Assembly: GCA_012837935.1 (NCBI GenBank)
Contig: DUQG01000038.1
Span: 124,001-188,000 of the forward strand
DNA from: Bacteroidales bacterium
Lineage (GTDB): Bacteria; Bacteroidota; Bacteroidia; Bacteroidales; Paludibacteraceae
Length of the DNA stretch: 64,000 nt
Direction: 5' to 3'
Part shown: in pieces, positions 35,522 through 44,903 of the stretch
Numbering within the stretch: position 1 is the first letter of the stretch
Layout of the letters: each line of letters begins with the position of its first letter
Made by a program: the position numbers and the translations under genes
Notes under the pieces: model-generated
The model's database searches: none
What the model saw: the letters and a program-made list of their open reading frames with translations, nothing else
What the model was told of the DNA's origin: nothing

Positions 35522-35649
35522 ACGGTTATTTTTATTTTTTATGTTTCGGCGTGTGGAACCTTTGATGATTAAAATGACCATTCCCAAGGGTGTTTAATGA
35601 TTATTTTAATCATGTCGGTTTCATATGCTAAATGTGCTCTTCGCGTTTA

Positions 35650-37173
35650 TTATATCTGCTTTATTTCTAATGATTTTTCTTTTCTATTTTGCAATCCTCG
35701 TTTGTAATCGATTAGCTTTTTCTTTAGATTTTCAAACATCTTAATATAATTTTCTGTTCGGAAAATACTTGCATCGGTTACTGCCTTCCAAGTAAGGAAT
35801 AATCCGAGTGGAAATAGTACGGCGGAACTCAGCCACATACCTTGATAAACCTGCCAAAATCCTTCGCGTGCCATTTTATAGCCAGTCGTGTCAATTATAT
35901 AATAGATAACAAATAAAACTACGGAAATAACAATCGGGAAACCCAATCCGCCTTTCCGAATAATAGCACCAAGCGGCGCACCGATAAAGAAGAAGATAAG
36001 ACAAGCGAAAGAAAGCGTAAATTTCCGATGTCGCTCTATTTGATGTCGCCGCACAGTCATGGTAGGGTCGGTAAGCATGATTTTATTATACTCTATCTTA
36101 TCTTTCATGCCTGTGGCATTTTGTTTAGCAATGTTTGTCGCCTCTTGCATTTGTGTATAATCAAGAGCTAAAAAGAGCGAATCCGGATTTGCTCTTTTTT
36201 CTGTGGTAACTTGTTGGTTTAAGCTGTCTGTCGGCATTCCGGGGTAATCTCTGAAAGCTCTTCTTACCTCCGGAAATTGGGTGCTAATCATCTCAATTGC
36301 CTGACCTCTTTCACGACTTTTCACAATTTTTGAAACGGAATCTATCGTCTGGGTTAGTTGCACGATGTTTTTACTTACGTGCTGGTCTTTGAGAATATCT
36401 TCGTCGTAGCGATTAAACTCCGTGTCAAAGTCAATTAGAATTTCCTTTTTGTCAAAAATTTCTCTGCGGTAAGGAATATTGGCTGAATTGTAGTGTGAAC
36501 TTTGTTGTCTTAGGTTTTGAAAACTTTCGCCGCTAAAAAGCGTTAGTTTCAGGTACTTTTTATCTTCGCTGAATTGCAGTTTTCCCGAATCGGCAAGATT
36601 AATAGTAGCATTTTCAAATCCGTTTGAAAAGTCGTAAATCATCAAGTCTTTCAGCAGCCTTCTGTCCGGGTCTTTCTCTCGAACATAAAGATTGTAACCA
36701 CTGATCTCTTTGTAAAATTCTCCTACGGGAATTTCTATTTCCGGTGACTTGTGGCGAAGTGAAAATATCAGTGTCCAGAGCTTCTGTTGCGCCATTGGGG
36801 TTACGTTATTGGAAAAGAAAAATGCTCCGATAACTATTACTCCGATAAAAATAATCAAGCCACGCATAATTCTCCATAGCGACACTCCGGCAGATTTCAT
36901 GGCGGTAAGTTCAAAGTTTTCCCCTAAATTTCCGAAATTCATCAATGCAGCAAGCAGAATAGCCAGCGGTAGTGCCATGGGAACGGTACCGAGCGCAGCA
37001 TACCAGAAAAATTCCGCTAGTACGGGAATTTCTACACCTTTTCCAACCAAATTAGGCATCTCTTTCCATGCTACCTGCATAAGCAAAATAAGCACACTGA
37101 TAAAGAAAGTCATAAAGAAATAGGCTAGAAATGACTTGATAATATATATGTCTAATTTTTTAATTCCAAGCAT
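35650..37173 (-). CDS. LptF/LptG family LPS export permease
   Basis: A 507-residue YjgP/YjgQ permease of the Lpt lipopolysaccharide transporter. It has three transmembrane helices in the first 110 residues (IKSFLAYFFMTFFISVLILLMQ, VPMALPLAILLAALMNFGNLGENFELTAMKSAGVS), a periplasmic beta-jellyroll region (about 140-390), and three C-terminal helices (FTLSFACLIFFFIGAPLGAIIRKGG). Whether it is LptF or LptG cannot be decided without its partner, which is not in the window. CAAAATTA at 37200-37207 is a -7-like box on this strand. Confidence 0.92.
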   Translation of the reverse strand: MLGIKKLDIYIIKSFLAYFFMTFFISVLILLMQVAWKEMPNLVGKGVEIPVLAEFFWYAALGTVPMALPLAILLAALMNFGNLGENFELTAMKSAGVSLWRIMRGLIIFIGVIVIGAFFFSNNVTPMAQQKLWTLIFSLRHKSPEIEIPVGEFYKEISGYNLYVREKDPDRRLLKDLMIYDFSNGFENATINLADSGKLQFSEDKKYLKLTLFSGESFQNLRQQSSHYNSANIPYRREIFDKKEILIDFDTEFNRYDEDILKDQHVSKNIVQLTQTIDSVSKIVKSRERGQAIEMISTQFPEVRRAFRDYPGMPTDSLNQQVTTEKRANPDSLFLALDYTQMQEATNIAKQNATGMKDKIEYNKIMLTDPTMTVRRHQIERHRKFTLSFACLIFFFIGAPLGAIIRKGGLGFPIVISVVLFVIYYIIDTTGYKMAREGFWQVYQGMWLSSAVLFPLGLFLTWKAVTDASIFRTENYIKMFENLKKKLIDYKRGLQNRKEKSLEIKQI

Positions 37174-37282
37174 TGAAAATCGTAACTATTTTGGGCGAAC
37201 AAAATTACTAAATTTTTTATGACTTTTAGAAGATTAGTGCGATTAATGTCAAACCTAAGCATTCGTTCAAAACTTTATTTTC

Positions 37283-38659
37283 TTAATTCATCGCTAAATC
37301 GACCGGATTATTCTTCTTAAATCTTCGGATAAAGAAAAATAGCGTTGAGCTGGTAACCAGTACAGAAAGCATATCTGATGTAGGCATTGCACCCCAAACG
37401 CCATCCAAACCGAATATAGGCGGTAAAATATACAAACACGGAATTAAAAACAACACTTGTCGCGTCAGACTGAGAAACATTGAAATTTTTGCCTTACCAA
37501 TGGCTTGAAAGAAGTTCGTAAAAACGATTTGTGAACCAACCAACGGGAAGATTATCAATGAAATACGTATTGCTCTGGTTGCCAGGTTTTTTAATTCTTC
37601 GTCTTTTGTAAATAATCCGGCAAGCTGATAAGGGAAAAACATTCCCAATATAAATCCGACGCTTGCAACGACAGTGGCGGCTATGGCTGCATTTTTAAGT
37701 GTTGCAAACATTCTGTCATAGTTTTTTGCTCCATAGTTATAACCCAAAATAGGCTGTGCACCTTGGTTTAATCCGATAATAATCATCACAAATATAGTGG
37801 CAATCCCGTTTTGAATTCCCAATGCACCGATAGCAAGGTCGCCGCCGTAGGTAAGTAGTGCTTTGTTTGTAATCATTACGGTTACGCTTGCTGCCATCAT
37901 CATGCTGAAAGGTGACATACCGATATTTAGAATGGATCTTACAATTTGTTTGTCGAGTTTCAAGTTTTTCCGATGAATGCGGATATTCGTTTTTTTATCA
38001 AAAAAGTGTGCCATTACCCAGAACATTCCTACGAAAAATGCGATGTTGGTGGCGTGAGCTGCTCCGGCTATTCCCATTTTGAACACGAAAATAAAAATTG
38101 GTGCTAACGATATGTTGATTATAGCACTGATAATCATTGTTATCATCGCTTTTTTCGGGTGTCCGGAAGCACGCATAATGCTGTTAAAGTTAAAAAGCAA
38201 TGCAGATAGAATTGAGCCGGGGATAATAATGCTCATAAATTCTTTTGCGTAGATTAAAGTGTTTTCACTTCCGCCAAAAAGCCTAAGTATATCATCCAAG
38301 AACACCATGGAAAATGTAATAATAATAGCAGAAACAAGAAACGTGAGTGTCAATGTGTTGCCAAGAACTCGCTCTGCTCGGTTGATGTCATTTTCCCCTA
38401 AGCGGATAGAGATACGAGCCGAAGCACCCGCACCTACGAGCATACCGAAAGCCGACAGGAAGTTCATAAACGGAAAGGTAAGTGCCAAGCCTGAAATGGC
38501 TAGCGGTCCTACTCCTAACCCAATATACATCCGGTCAACGATATTATATAGCGACGAAAGCATGGTGCCTACAATGGCAGGAATGGAATATTGCCAGAGA
38601 AGTTTGCTGACTTTCTGAGTTCCAAGTTTGCTTTCGGCTGAGTTTATTTTTGGTATCAT
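37283..38659 (-). CDS. MATE family efflux transporter (MepA-like)
   Basis: A 458-residue polytopic protein with about 12 transmembrane segments and the two-fold MATE repeat. The first half has LLWQYSIPAIVGTMLSSLYNIVDRMYIG, the second IGLNQGAQPILGYNYGAKNYDRM. It resembles the MepA/DinF-type cation-coupled drug exporters. Substrate unknown. It stands between lptF/G and two barrel genes. A second, only distantly similar MATE is at 50.6 kb. Confidence 0.93.
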   Translation of the reverse strand: MIPKINSAESKLGTQKVSKLLWQYSIPAIVGTMLSSLYNIVDRMYIGLGVGPLAISGLALTFPFMNFLSAFGMLVGAGASARISIRLGENDINRAERVLGNTLTLTFLVSAIIITFSMVFLDDILRLFGGSENTLIYAKEFMSIIIPGSILSALLFNFNSIMRASGHPKKAMITMIISAIINISLAPIFIFVFKMGIAGAAHATNIAFFVGMFWVMAHFFDKKTNIRIHRKNLKLDKQIVRSILNIGMSPFSMMMAASVTVMITNKALLTYGGDLAIGALGIQNGIATIFVMIIIGLNQGAQPILGYNYGAKNYDRMFATLKNAAIAATVVASVGFILGMFFPYQLAGLFTKDEELKNLATRAIRISLIIFPLVGSQIVFTNFFQAIGKAKISMFLSLTRQVLFLIPCLYILPPIFGLDGVWGAMPTSDMLSVLVTSSTLFFFIRRFKKNNPVDLAMN

Positions 38660-38674
38660 TTATATGTTTTTTAC

Positions 38675-38702
38675 CCGATGGCTGGCTTATGCCAGCCACC
38701 GG
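38675..38702. repeat. Hairpin repeat, family B copy 3
   Basis: Stem CCGATGGCTGGC-TTAT-GCCAGCCACCGG with one G-T pair, directly upstream of the MATE start and downstream of the barrel gene. Related to 8723-8749 and 31006-31038. Confidence 0.65.
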
Positions 38703-38773
38703 ATTGTAGCTTTACTAAATAAAAATCGGTTTCACTTGGATGTAAAACCGACCTTTACTTTATGCTGTTAGGA

Positions 38774-39427
38774 TTAAAATTCGTATTCAAAAGCAACATA
38801 CCATCCTTGTGCTCTTTGAGGGCGATTTTTGTTTTTACTCAAATTGTTTAAACCCCAATCGTAACCACTTTTTACACGGTAGTTTTTCCATTGTAATCCA
38901 CCGCCTGCACCTAGTTGGATGTTTAGTCTGTTTAGATTAAATGGGTTGTTAGATGGATTAGTTAATGAGTTACTAGACGGATTTCCGACTTCGCTCATAT
39001 CATGCTTGTGTGCTATATTGATATTAAATGTAGGTCCTGCATAGGCAAACAGTTTCAATCCCCAAAATATAGGAAGCGTATAAGTGGCACGTGCAGGAAT
39101 ATCTAGATAATGTCCGGAGTATTTGTATTTTATACTGTCATTGTTAGAATATGCCTGAAAACCCTTTCCAAATCCCATAGAATATTTTAGTCCTGTTTCA
39201 ATTCCAAATCCCAGACTTAAAGGAAATTCTACATTCAAACCGCCTTTCAGTGTATGATAAGGAAAGGTAGGCGTAAAGTCTCCGTGTCTAAATACTTGTC
39301 CATAGCCTATTTCAGCTCTGTACTTAATGCTTTTTTCGTTAGTTGTTGTGTCTTTTTTTGCCGTTTGAGCTTGTGTAGCCGTAGTAAAGCTAAGTAATAT
39401 GGCAAGGATTGCTATGCTTAATCTCAT
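38774..39427 (-). CDS. Outer-membrane beta-barrel protein (PorT-like), 1
   Basis: A 217-residue exported protein: signal peptide RLSIAILAILLSFTTATQAQ, then amphipathic strands (KYRAEIGYGQVFRHGDF, LGFGIETGLKYSMGFG, LFAYAGPTFNINIAHKHD, IQLGAGGGLQWKNYRVKSGYDWGL) ending in YVAFEYEF. It belongs to the broad PorT/OMP_b-brl class of Bacteroidetes. Function unknown. A -7-like box (CAAAAGTA, minus strand TACTTTTG) is at 39465-39472. The next gene is a related barrel, suggesting an old duplication. Confidence 0.85.
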   Translation of the reverse strand: MRLSIAILAILLSFTTATQAQTAKKDTTTNEKSIKYRAEIGYGQVFRHGDFTPTFPYHTLKGGLNVEFPLSLGFGIETGLKYSMGFGKGFQAYSNNDSIKYKYSGHYLDIPARATYTLPIFWGLKLFAYAGPTFNINIAHKHDMSEVGNPSSNSLTNPSNNPFNLNRLNIQLGAGGGLQWKNYRVKSGYDWGLNNLSKNKNRPQRAQGWYVAFEYEF

Positions 39428-39613
39428 AGAGTAGTTCTTTTCTGTTATTGCTAATTAATTTCTGCAAAAGTAATCAAAATGTCCACATTTTAGCCATCTA
39501 AAAACGTTTATTAACATTATGGCAAGCCTAAGTCGGCGTTTGTGGAGCAAAGTTGAATTTTATGTATCAGTGTAAACTCGGAACATGAAACTTGAAACCC
39601 GAAACTCGCTAGT

Positions 39614-40297
39614 CTAAAAAGTATATCCTAGCGTAACTTTTAAGTCGTTGGAGCGTAGTGCTGTTTTTTCAATAATCGTACGGTTGAGCACACCCCAGTC
39701 ATAGCTACCTCTTATGGAAACACCCATCCATTGTACGCCAAGACCGGCACCAAGCTGAAGGTCAAAAGCATTGTAGTTGCTAGGCTTTTGATATATATTT
39801 TCACTTGATGTGCTGCTTAGAAGTTTTCTATTGCTATAATTTTCTAGTGTAACAACTTTGTTGACAGAATAATTTAAGTTTGGTCCTGCAAAAACAAAGA
39901 AATAAAAATCTTCTGCTAAAGCTGCAGAATACGTAGCTCTGAACGGAAGATCAAAAGCCATAAGTTTAGTTCTGTTTTGTTTCCAAGTACCTTCAGCTTT
40001 TTTTAAGTATTGCTGATATCTATCTATAGTTACAGTGCTAAAATAGTTAAAAAGCAAGCCTGTTTGAAATGAAAATTGTTCTTCCACATTTAATTTCAGA
40101 TGTGGACCCACATGGAAACCAGACAAGTTGTCGGTGTTGATATCGCTATTAATATTGTTCTCGGTTTTTACGCGAGGCATAGTGTAACCGTATCCGGCAG
40201 AAAATCCGAATTCTACTTTTTTGTCTTGTGCTTGCATTACTGAAAGAGCAAGTACGGCAAATAAAACCAGAAATATGTTTCTTTTTGTTGTTTTCAT
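39614..40297 (-). CDS. Outer-membrane beta-barrel protein (PorT-like), 2
   Basis: A 227-residue protein with signal peptide (NIFLVLFAVLALSVMQAQ) and the same strand pattern and motifs as its downstream neighbour: KVEFGFSAGYGYTMPRVK, FFVFAGPNLNYSVNK, LQLGAGLGVQWMGVSIRGSYDWGVLN, terminal KVTLGYTF. The shared order GPxxNxxxxK then QLGAGxGxQW...SYDWG shows the two are paralogues. Role unknown. Confidence 0.85.
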   Translation of the reverse strand: MKTTKRNIFLVLFAVLALSVMQAQDKKVEFGFSAGYGYTMPRVKTENNINSDINTDNLSGFHVGPHLKLNVEEQFSFQTGLLFNYFSTVTIDRYQQYLKKAEGTWKQNRTKLMAFDLPFRATYSAALAEDFYFFVFAGPNLNYSVNKVVTLENYSNRKLLSSTSSENIYQKPSNYNAFDLQLGAGLGVQWMGVSIRGSYDWGVLNRTIIEKTALRSNDLKVTLGYTF

Positions 40298-40334
40298 TTT
40301 ATCTAATGTAAATAAAGTTTGTTTTTTCAGGGTG

Positions 40335-40342
40335 CAAAGATA
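40335..40342 (-). promoter_or_regulatory. -7 box for barrel gene 2
   Basis: CAAAGATA reads TATCTTTG on the minus strand, the same box as at the tRNA and parA promoters, 38 bp before the start codon. No good -33 element at the expected spacing. Confidence 0.5.
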
Positions 40343-40455
40343 ATCAATTGATTTTAGTGAGAGAAATTAAACTTCGTTTAATAACGTTTTTTCAATGCTA
40401 TGAAAAAAATATTTAAAATCAGAAATAGTTAATAATATTTAAATCGAAAATATAA

Positions 40456-40498
40456 ACTATGAATATAGTAGATATTTAAAAACATTGAATTATATTTG
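40456..40498 (+). promoter_or_regulatory. blaI promoter with possible operator
   Basis: TATATTTG (40491-40498) is a perfect -7 box 29 bp before the BlaI-like gene. ACTAT-GAAT-ATAGT (40456-40469) just upstream is an inverted repeat that could be an operator for the regulator itself; this is inference. Confidence 0.4.
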
Positions 40499-40526
40499 CA
40501 TCGTAAAGAAATAAAAAGAGAAGAAT

Positions 40527-40898
40527 ATGCAAGAAATTACAAAAGCTCAAGAAGAAATTTTACAAGCCCTTTGGGAAATAAATAAAGGTGCTGTAAGTGA
40601 TGTGTTAAGCGTGTTGGAAGAGCCGAAGCCGGCTTACAATACGGTAGCAACGGTTATTAAAGTGTTGGAAGCTAAAGGTTATGTGCAACATGTTACCTAC
40701 GGGAAAACGCACGTTTATTCACCTAAAATCACTAAAACGGAATATGCTCAGCACGTGCTTAAAGAGACGTTTCGCGGATTGTTTGACGGTTCTACGAAAC
40801 AGCTTTTTTCTTGTTTTCTGAAAAGTGAAGATGTCAGTTTGAAAGAGCTTGATGAATTAAAACAGCTTATTGAAAGCAAAATAGAAAAAGCAAAATGA
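40527..40898 (+). CDS. BlaI/MecI/CopY-type repressor
   Basis: A 123-residue winged-helix repressor: EEILQALWEINKGAVSDVLSVL, then recognition helix AYNTVATVIKVLEAKGYVQH and wing YGKTHVYSPKITKTEYAQ, with a C-terminal dimerisation helix. It overlaps the following M56 peptidase gene by 4 bp (ATGA), the standard BlaI-BlaR arrangement, in which the peptidase cleaves the repressor on a cell-wall signal. No beta-lactamase is nearby. Confidence 0.93.
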   Translation: MQEITKAQEEILQALWEINKGAVSDVLSVLEEPKPAYNTVATVIKVLEAKGYVQHVTYGKTHVYSPKITKTEYAQHVLKETFRGLFDGSTKQLFSCFLKSEDVSLKELDELKQLIESKIEKAK

Positions 40899-42337
40899 AT
40901 ACATCGTTTATCTTATATTACGTGCTGATTTTCACGGCTATGACTACTTTGCTTTTTGTAGCTTATCGGCTGATATTCAGCAATGCAGAGAATTTCAAGT
41001 TGCAACGCATTATGCTTTTAAGCATTTTGGGTCTGTCGCTTTTGATGCCATTTAACCCGATAAAAATAACTATGCCTGCGATAAGTCTGAATATTGAAAA
41101 AACCTTTTTCAATTCTGTCAAGCAAGCGGTGGAATTGGAAACTGTAGCGGAAACTGAAACAACTGAAAATTTCACAGAACAAACCCATCCTATTCCTATA
41201 CAATCAACCGAAAAAGAAAATACACGAACTTGGTCTTTTGCTACGATTTTACTTTGGATTTACTTGTTGGTAAGTTTCCTTTTGATAGTTCGTCTGTTGC
41301 TAAATATTGCTCAATTGATTTATTGGTATTATGCTTTTCCAAAAACTCGGAAAGGAAAATACAGACTTGTACAACTTCCGGCGGATAAATCGACCTGCTC
41401 GTTTTTCAACTGCATTTTTATTAACGAAAACGGATTGGACGAGTTTGAAAAACAGCAAATCATAAAACACGAGAAAATTCACGCTTCACAATATCACTCT
41501 TTGGACATTCTACTGATTGAACTAATTGGCGCCGTAATGTGGTTCAATCCGTTTATTTGGATGATAAAGAGAGAGATACGATTGGTGCATGAATATTTAG
41601 CTGATGACGAAGTGCCAACTTCCGATAGCGAAAAAATCCACTATCAGGCACTTTTGCTAAACCAGGTAACGGGTGGAAAAATCATCAGTTTTTCATCCCA
41701 ATTTAAACAATCAATCATTAAAAAACGTATTATGATGATGGAAAAACAAAAATCAAGTAAAAAAATGGGGCGCAAACTACTTTGGTTTCTGCCCGTGGTA
41801 CTGTTGTTTGTCTTGGGCACGGCTTGGGTAAATGGACAAGCAAGTAATGAAAAGGTAAAACAAGAGCTGGTTTCTGCCGCCAATGAAAAGCTGATAGAAA
41901 CCGCTCTGACTAAACTCTTTGACTCGCAAGTGGTTGATAAAACCGCTGTAATTGATGTCAATATTACCAATAAAGCAAAACCTACTAGAATGAGTTTGGT
42001 AAGACAAAGTTGTAATTTGAGTGTAGCTTATATTTATAATGCAACGGATGAAAACGATGCGATTTCAAAAAGCGATGAATTTAAAGCTTATCCGGAAGAT
42101 AGTAAAAGAATAACAGAAATGCTCAATCAAAAGCTTTTAGATAAAAATTCATCGGATAAAATTTGGGCTAACTTTTATTACTATGAAAATAAACGTAACC
42201 CCGAGAAAGGTCTGATTTGTCTAAATATCGCAAGTACGACAAATAAAGTCAATAAAGAGTTTATGAATGTTATTAGCGAATTTTTCCAACTGAAAGAAAA
42301 AGGAATTAGCAGCGATGTAAATTATTGGGGAAAATAA
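40895..42337 (+). CDS. M56 (BlaR1-like) membrane metallopeptidase
   Basis: A 480-residue protein with transmembrane segments near residues 5-25, 38-50 and 110-135 and a further one after the catalytic domain (LLWFLPVVLLFVLGTAWVNG, about 290-310). The zinc motif HEKIH (about residue 190) and the following HEYLADDEV fit gluzincin-type M56 enzymes. The extracytoplasmic C-terminal 170 residues are unlike penicillin-binding sensor domains and have no assigned family that I recognise. It probably inactivates the BlaI-like repressor encoded just upstream. Confidence 0.88.
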   Translation: MNTSFILYYVLIFTAMTTLLFVAYRLIFSNAENFKLQRIMLLSILGLSLLMPFNPIKITMPAISLNIEKTFFNSVKQAVELETVAETETTENFTEQTHPIPIQSTEKENTRTWSFATILLWIYLLVSFLLIVRLLLNIAQLIYWYYAFPKTRKGKYRLVQLPADKSTCSFFNCIFINENGLDEFEKQQIIKHEKIHASQYHSLDILLIELIGAVMWFNPFIWMIKREIRLVHEYLADDEVPTSDSEKIHYQALLLNQVTGGKIISFSSQFKQSIIKKRIMMMEKQKSSKKMGRKLLWFLPVVLLFVLGTAWVNGQASNEKVKQELVSAANEKLIETALTKLFDSQVVDKTAVIDVNITNKAKPTRMSLVRQSCNLSVAYIYNATDENDAISKSDEFKAYPEDSKRITEMLNQKLLDKNSSDKIWANFYYYENKRNPEKGLICLNIASTTNKVNKEFMNVISEFFQLKEKGISSDVNYWGK

Positions 42338-42407
42338 ATGATTTTGCTTTTAATCAGAGAAAATGTTGCTTTCAGATATTTTAATATGCAAAATTGTTTG
42401 TTGACGA

Positions 42408-42438
42408 AAAAGGATATGCGTTTTGCGCATATCCTTTT
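42408..42438. terminator. Bidirectional terminator between M56 gene and ftcD
   Basis: Perfect 13-bp stem AAAAGGATATGCG with a 5-nt loop, A-run before and T-run after, in the gap between convergent stop codons. Confidence 0.9.
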
Positions 42439-42462
42439 CTAATTCATCCTGTTATCTTGTTC

Positions 42463-44157
42463 TTACCCAAACTTCTCTTTCACAATTTCCACAATTTCCT
42501 TTTCCAGCAAATCAGCTTTTCGTTCCAGTTCCTCTGCTTTGGCAAGCATTTTAGCCACGAACTGCTTGTCATCCAATCCCGAGGCATTGATTTTTACGTT
42601 CATACTAGCACCTAATACAGCTGTACGCAATGCAAGTGCTCCCACGCCGGCATCGGATGCTGAATTTGGATTGCCGATTTCAGCTATTGTTTTTACCATT
42701 CCCATAGCTTCAAAAGCTGTTTCCATTACCTTGTAAGGTGTTTCCATGGCATATTTTATGGCGTTTTGAATACTTTCGGTACGGAATTGCTTTTCGGCAT
42801 CGGTGCTTCTCGGAAGTCCGTAGGCATTTACCACCATTTTATAGGCGTTTGTGTCTTCATCAATTAACTTTATCAGTTTTTCTTGCAAGGTTTTTCCTGT
42901 TTCCGCCAAATTGGAAAATTCTTCCCATCTATCATCCCAACCGCGTTTGTGAGCCGAAAGATTGGCGACCATCATTCCCAATGAAACACCCAATGCTCCT
43001 ATGCACGCGGAAACAGAACCACCACCCGGTGCAGGACTTTCCGATGCCGTTTCGTTGGCAAATTCGGTCAGTGTCATATCTACAAGACGTTTTTCGTCGT
43101 GGTTTTCCAATTGATATTCAATGATTTTCTTTTTTGGGTCAAAGGGTGCCAAATCATCCAGTCCCAAAGATTTTACGGCAATTTTGATTATTTCCTCATC
43201 CGAAACTCCGGTACTTCGGTGTTGTTTTTTCAAGAAATAACGACCCGTGTCAAGCATAATCTGCAACGGTGTCATTCCTACTAATTCAGAACCTGTTACC
43301 CGAATACCTCGTACTGCCGCCCGCTCGCACGCTGCTTCAAAAAGCTGATGAAGTGAAGTAACGGAAGTGTCGGTCAGGTTGAAGGAAAGTTGTGCAATGC
43401 CGTATTCCTCTATATACCAACCAATTCCTTTCACAGCTTTCAGCATTCCGGGTGTGTAAACCGTATTTCCGTCGGCATCTTTTACGATTTTTCCGGTCAA
43501 TAGATTACCTTCCCGTTTGATGCGTCCTTTCTCCCGAATATCAAAGGCAATGGCATTTGCCCAACGGGTGGAAGTGGTATTTAAATTGACGTTGTAAGCA
43601 ATTAGGAAATTCCGTGCACTTACGGCTATGGCACCTGCTTTTCGTGCTGTTTCGGTAAATTCCGCCGGACCGAAATCGGGTTTCCACGCAGGGTCAGTCA
43701 GTTTTTTTGGTAATCCTTCATATTCTCCGGCACGGCAAGCAGCCAAATTACGACGTTTTTCCTCCGTGCAAGCAAATTCATAAAAATAGCCCGGTATGCC
43801 GAGTTCATCGCCGATACGCTTACCTAATTTTCGTGCATAAACCACCACTTCGTCCATCGTGATATTTTTGATAGGAATAAGTGGTAGCACGTCCGTTGCA
43901 CCGAATCGCGGATGCTCGCCGTGATGCTTGCTCATATCTATCAGTTCTGATGCCTTTTTTACTGCTCGAAAGGCAGCCTCACACACAGGTTCCGGCTTGC
44001 CTACAAAAGTAAATACCGTTCGGTTTGTTGCTTTGCCCGGGTCAATGTCTAAAAGTTTAACACCTTCTACCGACTTTATTGCATCGGCAATCTGATTGAG
44101 TATCTGTTGGTTATTCCCTTCGCTAAAATTGGGAACACATTCTATTAGTTGATTCAT
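42463..44157 (-). CDS. ftcD: Glutamate formimidoyltransferase / formimidotetrahydrofolate cyclodeaminase
   Basis: Last step of histidine degradation: moves the formimino group of formiminoglutamate to tetrahydrofolate and deaminates it. A 564-residue fusion: formiminotransferase N- and C-subdomains (residues 1-300; MNQLIECVPNFSEGNN, KHHGEHPRFGATDVLPLIP, AVKGIGWYIEEYGIAQ) and cyclodeaminase (about 350-564; ESPAPGGGSVSACIGALGVSLG, GNPNSASDAGVGALALRTA). The two-domain architecture is as in animals and many anaerobes. It ends the hut operon; a 580-bp insertion element separates it from hutI. Confidence 0.96.
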   Translation of the reverse strand: MNQLIECVPNFSEGNNQQILNQIADAIKSVEGVKLLDIDPGKATNRTVFTFVGKPEPVCEAAFRAVKKASELIDMSKHHGEHPRFGATDVLPLIPIKNITMDEVVVYARKLGKRIGDELGIPGYFYEFACTEEKRRNLAACRAGEYEGLPKKLTDPAWKPDFGPAEFTETARKAGAIAVSARNFLIAYNVNLNTTSTRWANAIAFDIREKGRIKREGNLLTGKIVKDADGNTVYTPGMLKAVKGIGWYIEEYGIAQLSFNLTDTSVTSLHQLFEAACERAAVRGIRVTGSELVGMTPLQIMLDTGRYFLKKQHRSTGVSDEEIIKIAVKSLGLDDLAPFDPKKKIIEYQLENHDEKRLVDMTLTEFANETASESPAPGGGSVSACIGALGVSLGMMVANLSAHKRGWDDRWEEFSNLAETGKTLQEKLIKLIDEDTNAYKMVVNAYGLPRSTDAEKQFRTESIQNAIKYAMETPYKVMETAFEAMGMVKTIAEIGNPNSASDAGVGALALRTAVLGASMNVKINASGLDDKQFVAKMLAKAEELERKADLLEKEIVEIVKEKFG

Positions 44158-44210
44158 ATGTAGTTAATTTGTTGATTAGTTAATTAGTTAATTGAGTTAT
44201 ATTTCGTATT

Positions 44211-44790
44211 AATTGCCACGCCTTTTAAGGCGTGGATTATGGTTGATAATAGGAATTGGCTTTAGCCGAAATTTACTTATCTTTCAGATTTTGAAAATTA
44301 TACTTTTGAATAAATTCATCGTACTCTTGTGCAAAAGTCTTTTTCTTATGATGATTTTCTTGATTGATAATATAGTTTCGAACTGTTTCTAACATTGATT
44401 CTGAAACTGAAACCGCAAAATACTCATCCTGCCATCCAAATTTATCATTAATCAAGTTATTTTGGTTAATCCAGTATGACGATTCGCCTTTTATCAACTG
44501 TACTACTTTTTCGATAGTTTGATTGGATGAAAGAGAAACCAAACAATGACAATGTTCCGCATGTCCGTTTACAACATCAATGTAAATGCCTTTCTTGTCT
44601 GCTTTTTCTTTAATATGCTTCCAAACTTTTACACGCAATTCGGGTGTGTACAGCAAAGGTAATCTATTATAAGTTGACCAAACTAAATGAATATGTACTT
44701 TTATATATGGCATAAAGTTAGTATTATAAATTTTGGCTAAAGCCCATTATATCTATTTTTTTGAACCACGACTTAAAAGTCGTGGTAATT
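44211..44790 (-). mobile_element. IS200-like hairpin element A3 (580 bp, complete)
   Basis: Bounded by AATTGCCACG... and ...CGTGGTAATT. Left hairpin CCACGCCTT-TT-AAGGCGTGG (44216-44235), right hairpin CCACGACTT-AA-AAGTCGTGG (44766-44785), with inner GGCTTTAGCC and GGCTAAAGCC. It carries a Y1 transposase on the minus strand, in the orientation of the hut operon. The second copy at 46168-46747 has exactly the same length. No target duplication is expected for this class. Confidence 0.88.
44273..44713 (-). CDS. IS200/IS605-family Y1 transposase, copy 1
   Basis: A 146-residue single-strand transposase. HUH motif H54-C55-H56 in GHAEHCHCLVSL, and the catalytic tyrosine is Y114 in VRNYIINQENHHKK. 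The N-terminal KVHIHLVWSTYNRLPLL is family-typical. Complete and apparently functional. It differs from copy 2 at six positions (Y3, S13, Y22, K37, N64, A127). It acts on the flanking hairpins. Confidence 0.95.
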   Translation of the reverse strand: MPYIKVHIHLVWSTYNRLPLLYTPELRVKVWKHIKEKADKKGIYIDVVNGHAEHCHCLVSLSSNQTIEKVVQLIKGESSYWINQNNLINDKFGWQDEYFAVSVSESMLETVRNYIINQENHHKKKTFAQEYDEFIQKYNFQNLKDK

Positions 44791-44903
44791 GACGCTTTGC
44801 TAACTATCATTTGTTTTCAATAATCAGTCCAGATGGCTATCGGGATTGTGCCATTTGTGTTCAATAATCTGTGAAAATATGCCTAATCCGTGTCATCTGT
44901 GTT

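Noticed and set aside
35522-35587. 22-residue N-terminal extension of RibBA
   Set aside because: It is basic and unlike the family; the usual N-terminus begins at the internal ATG at 35521.
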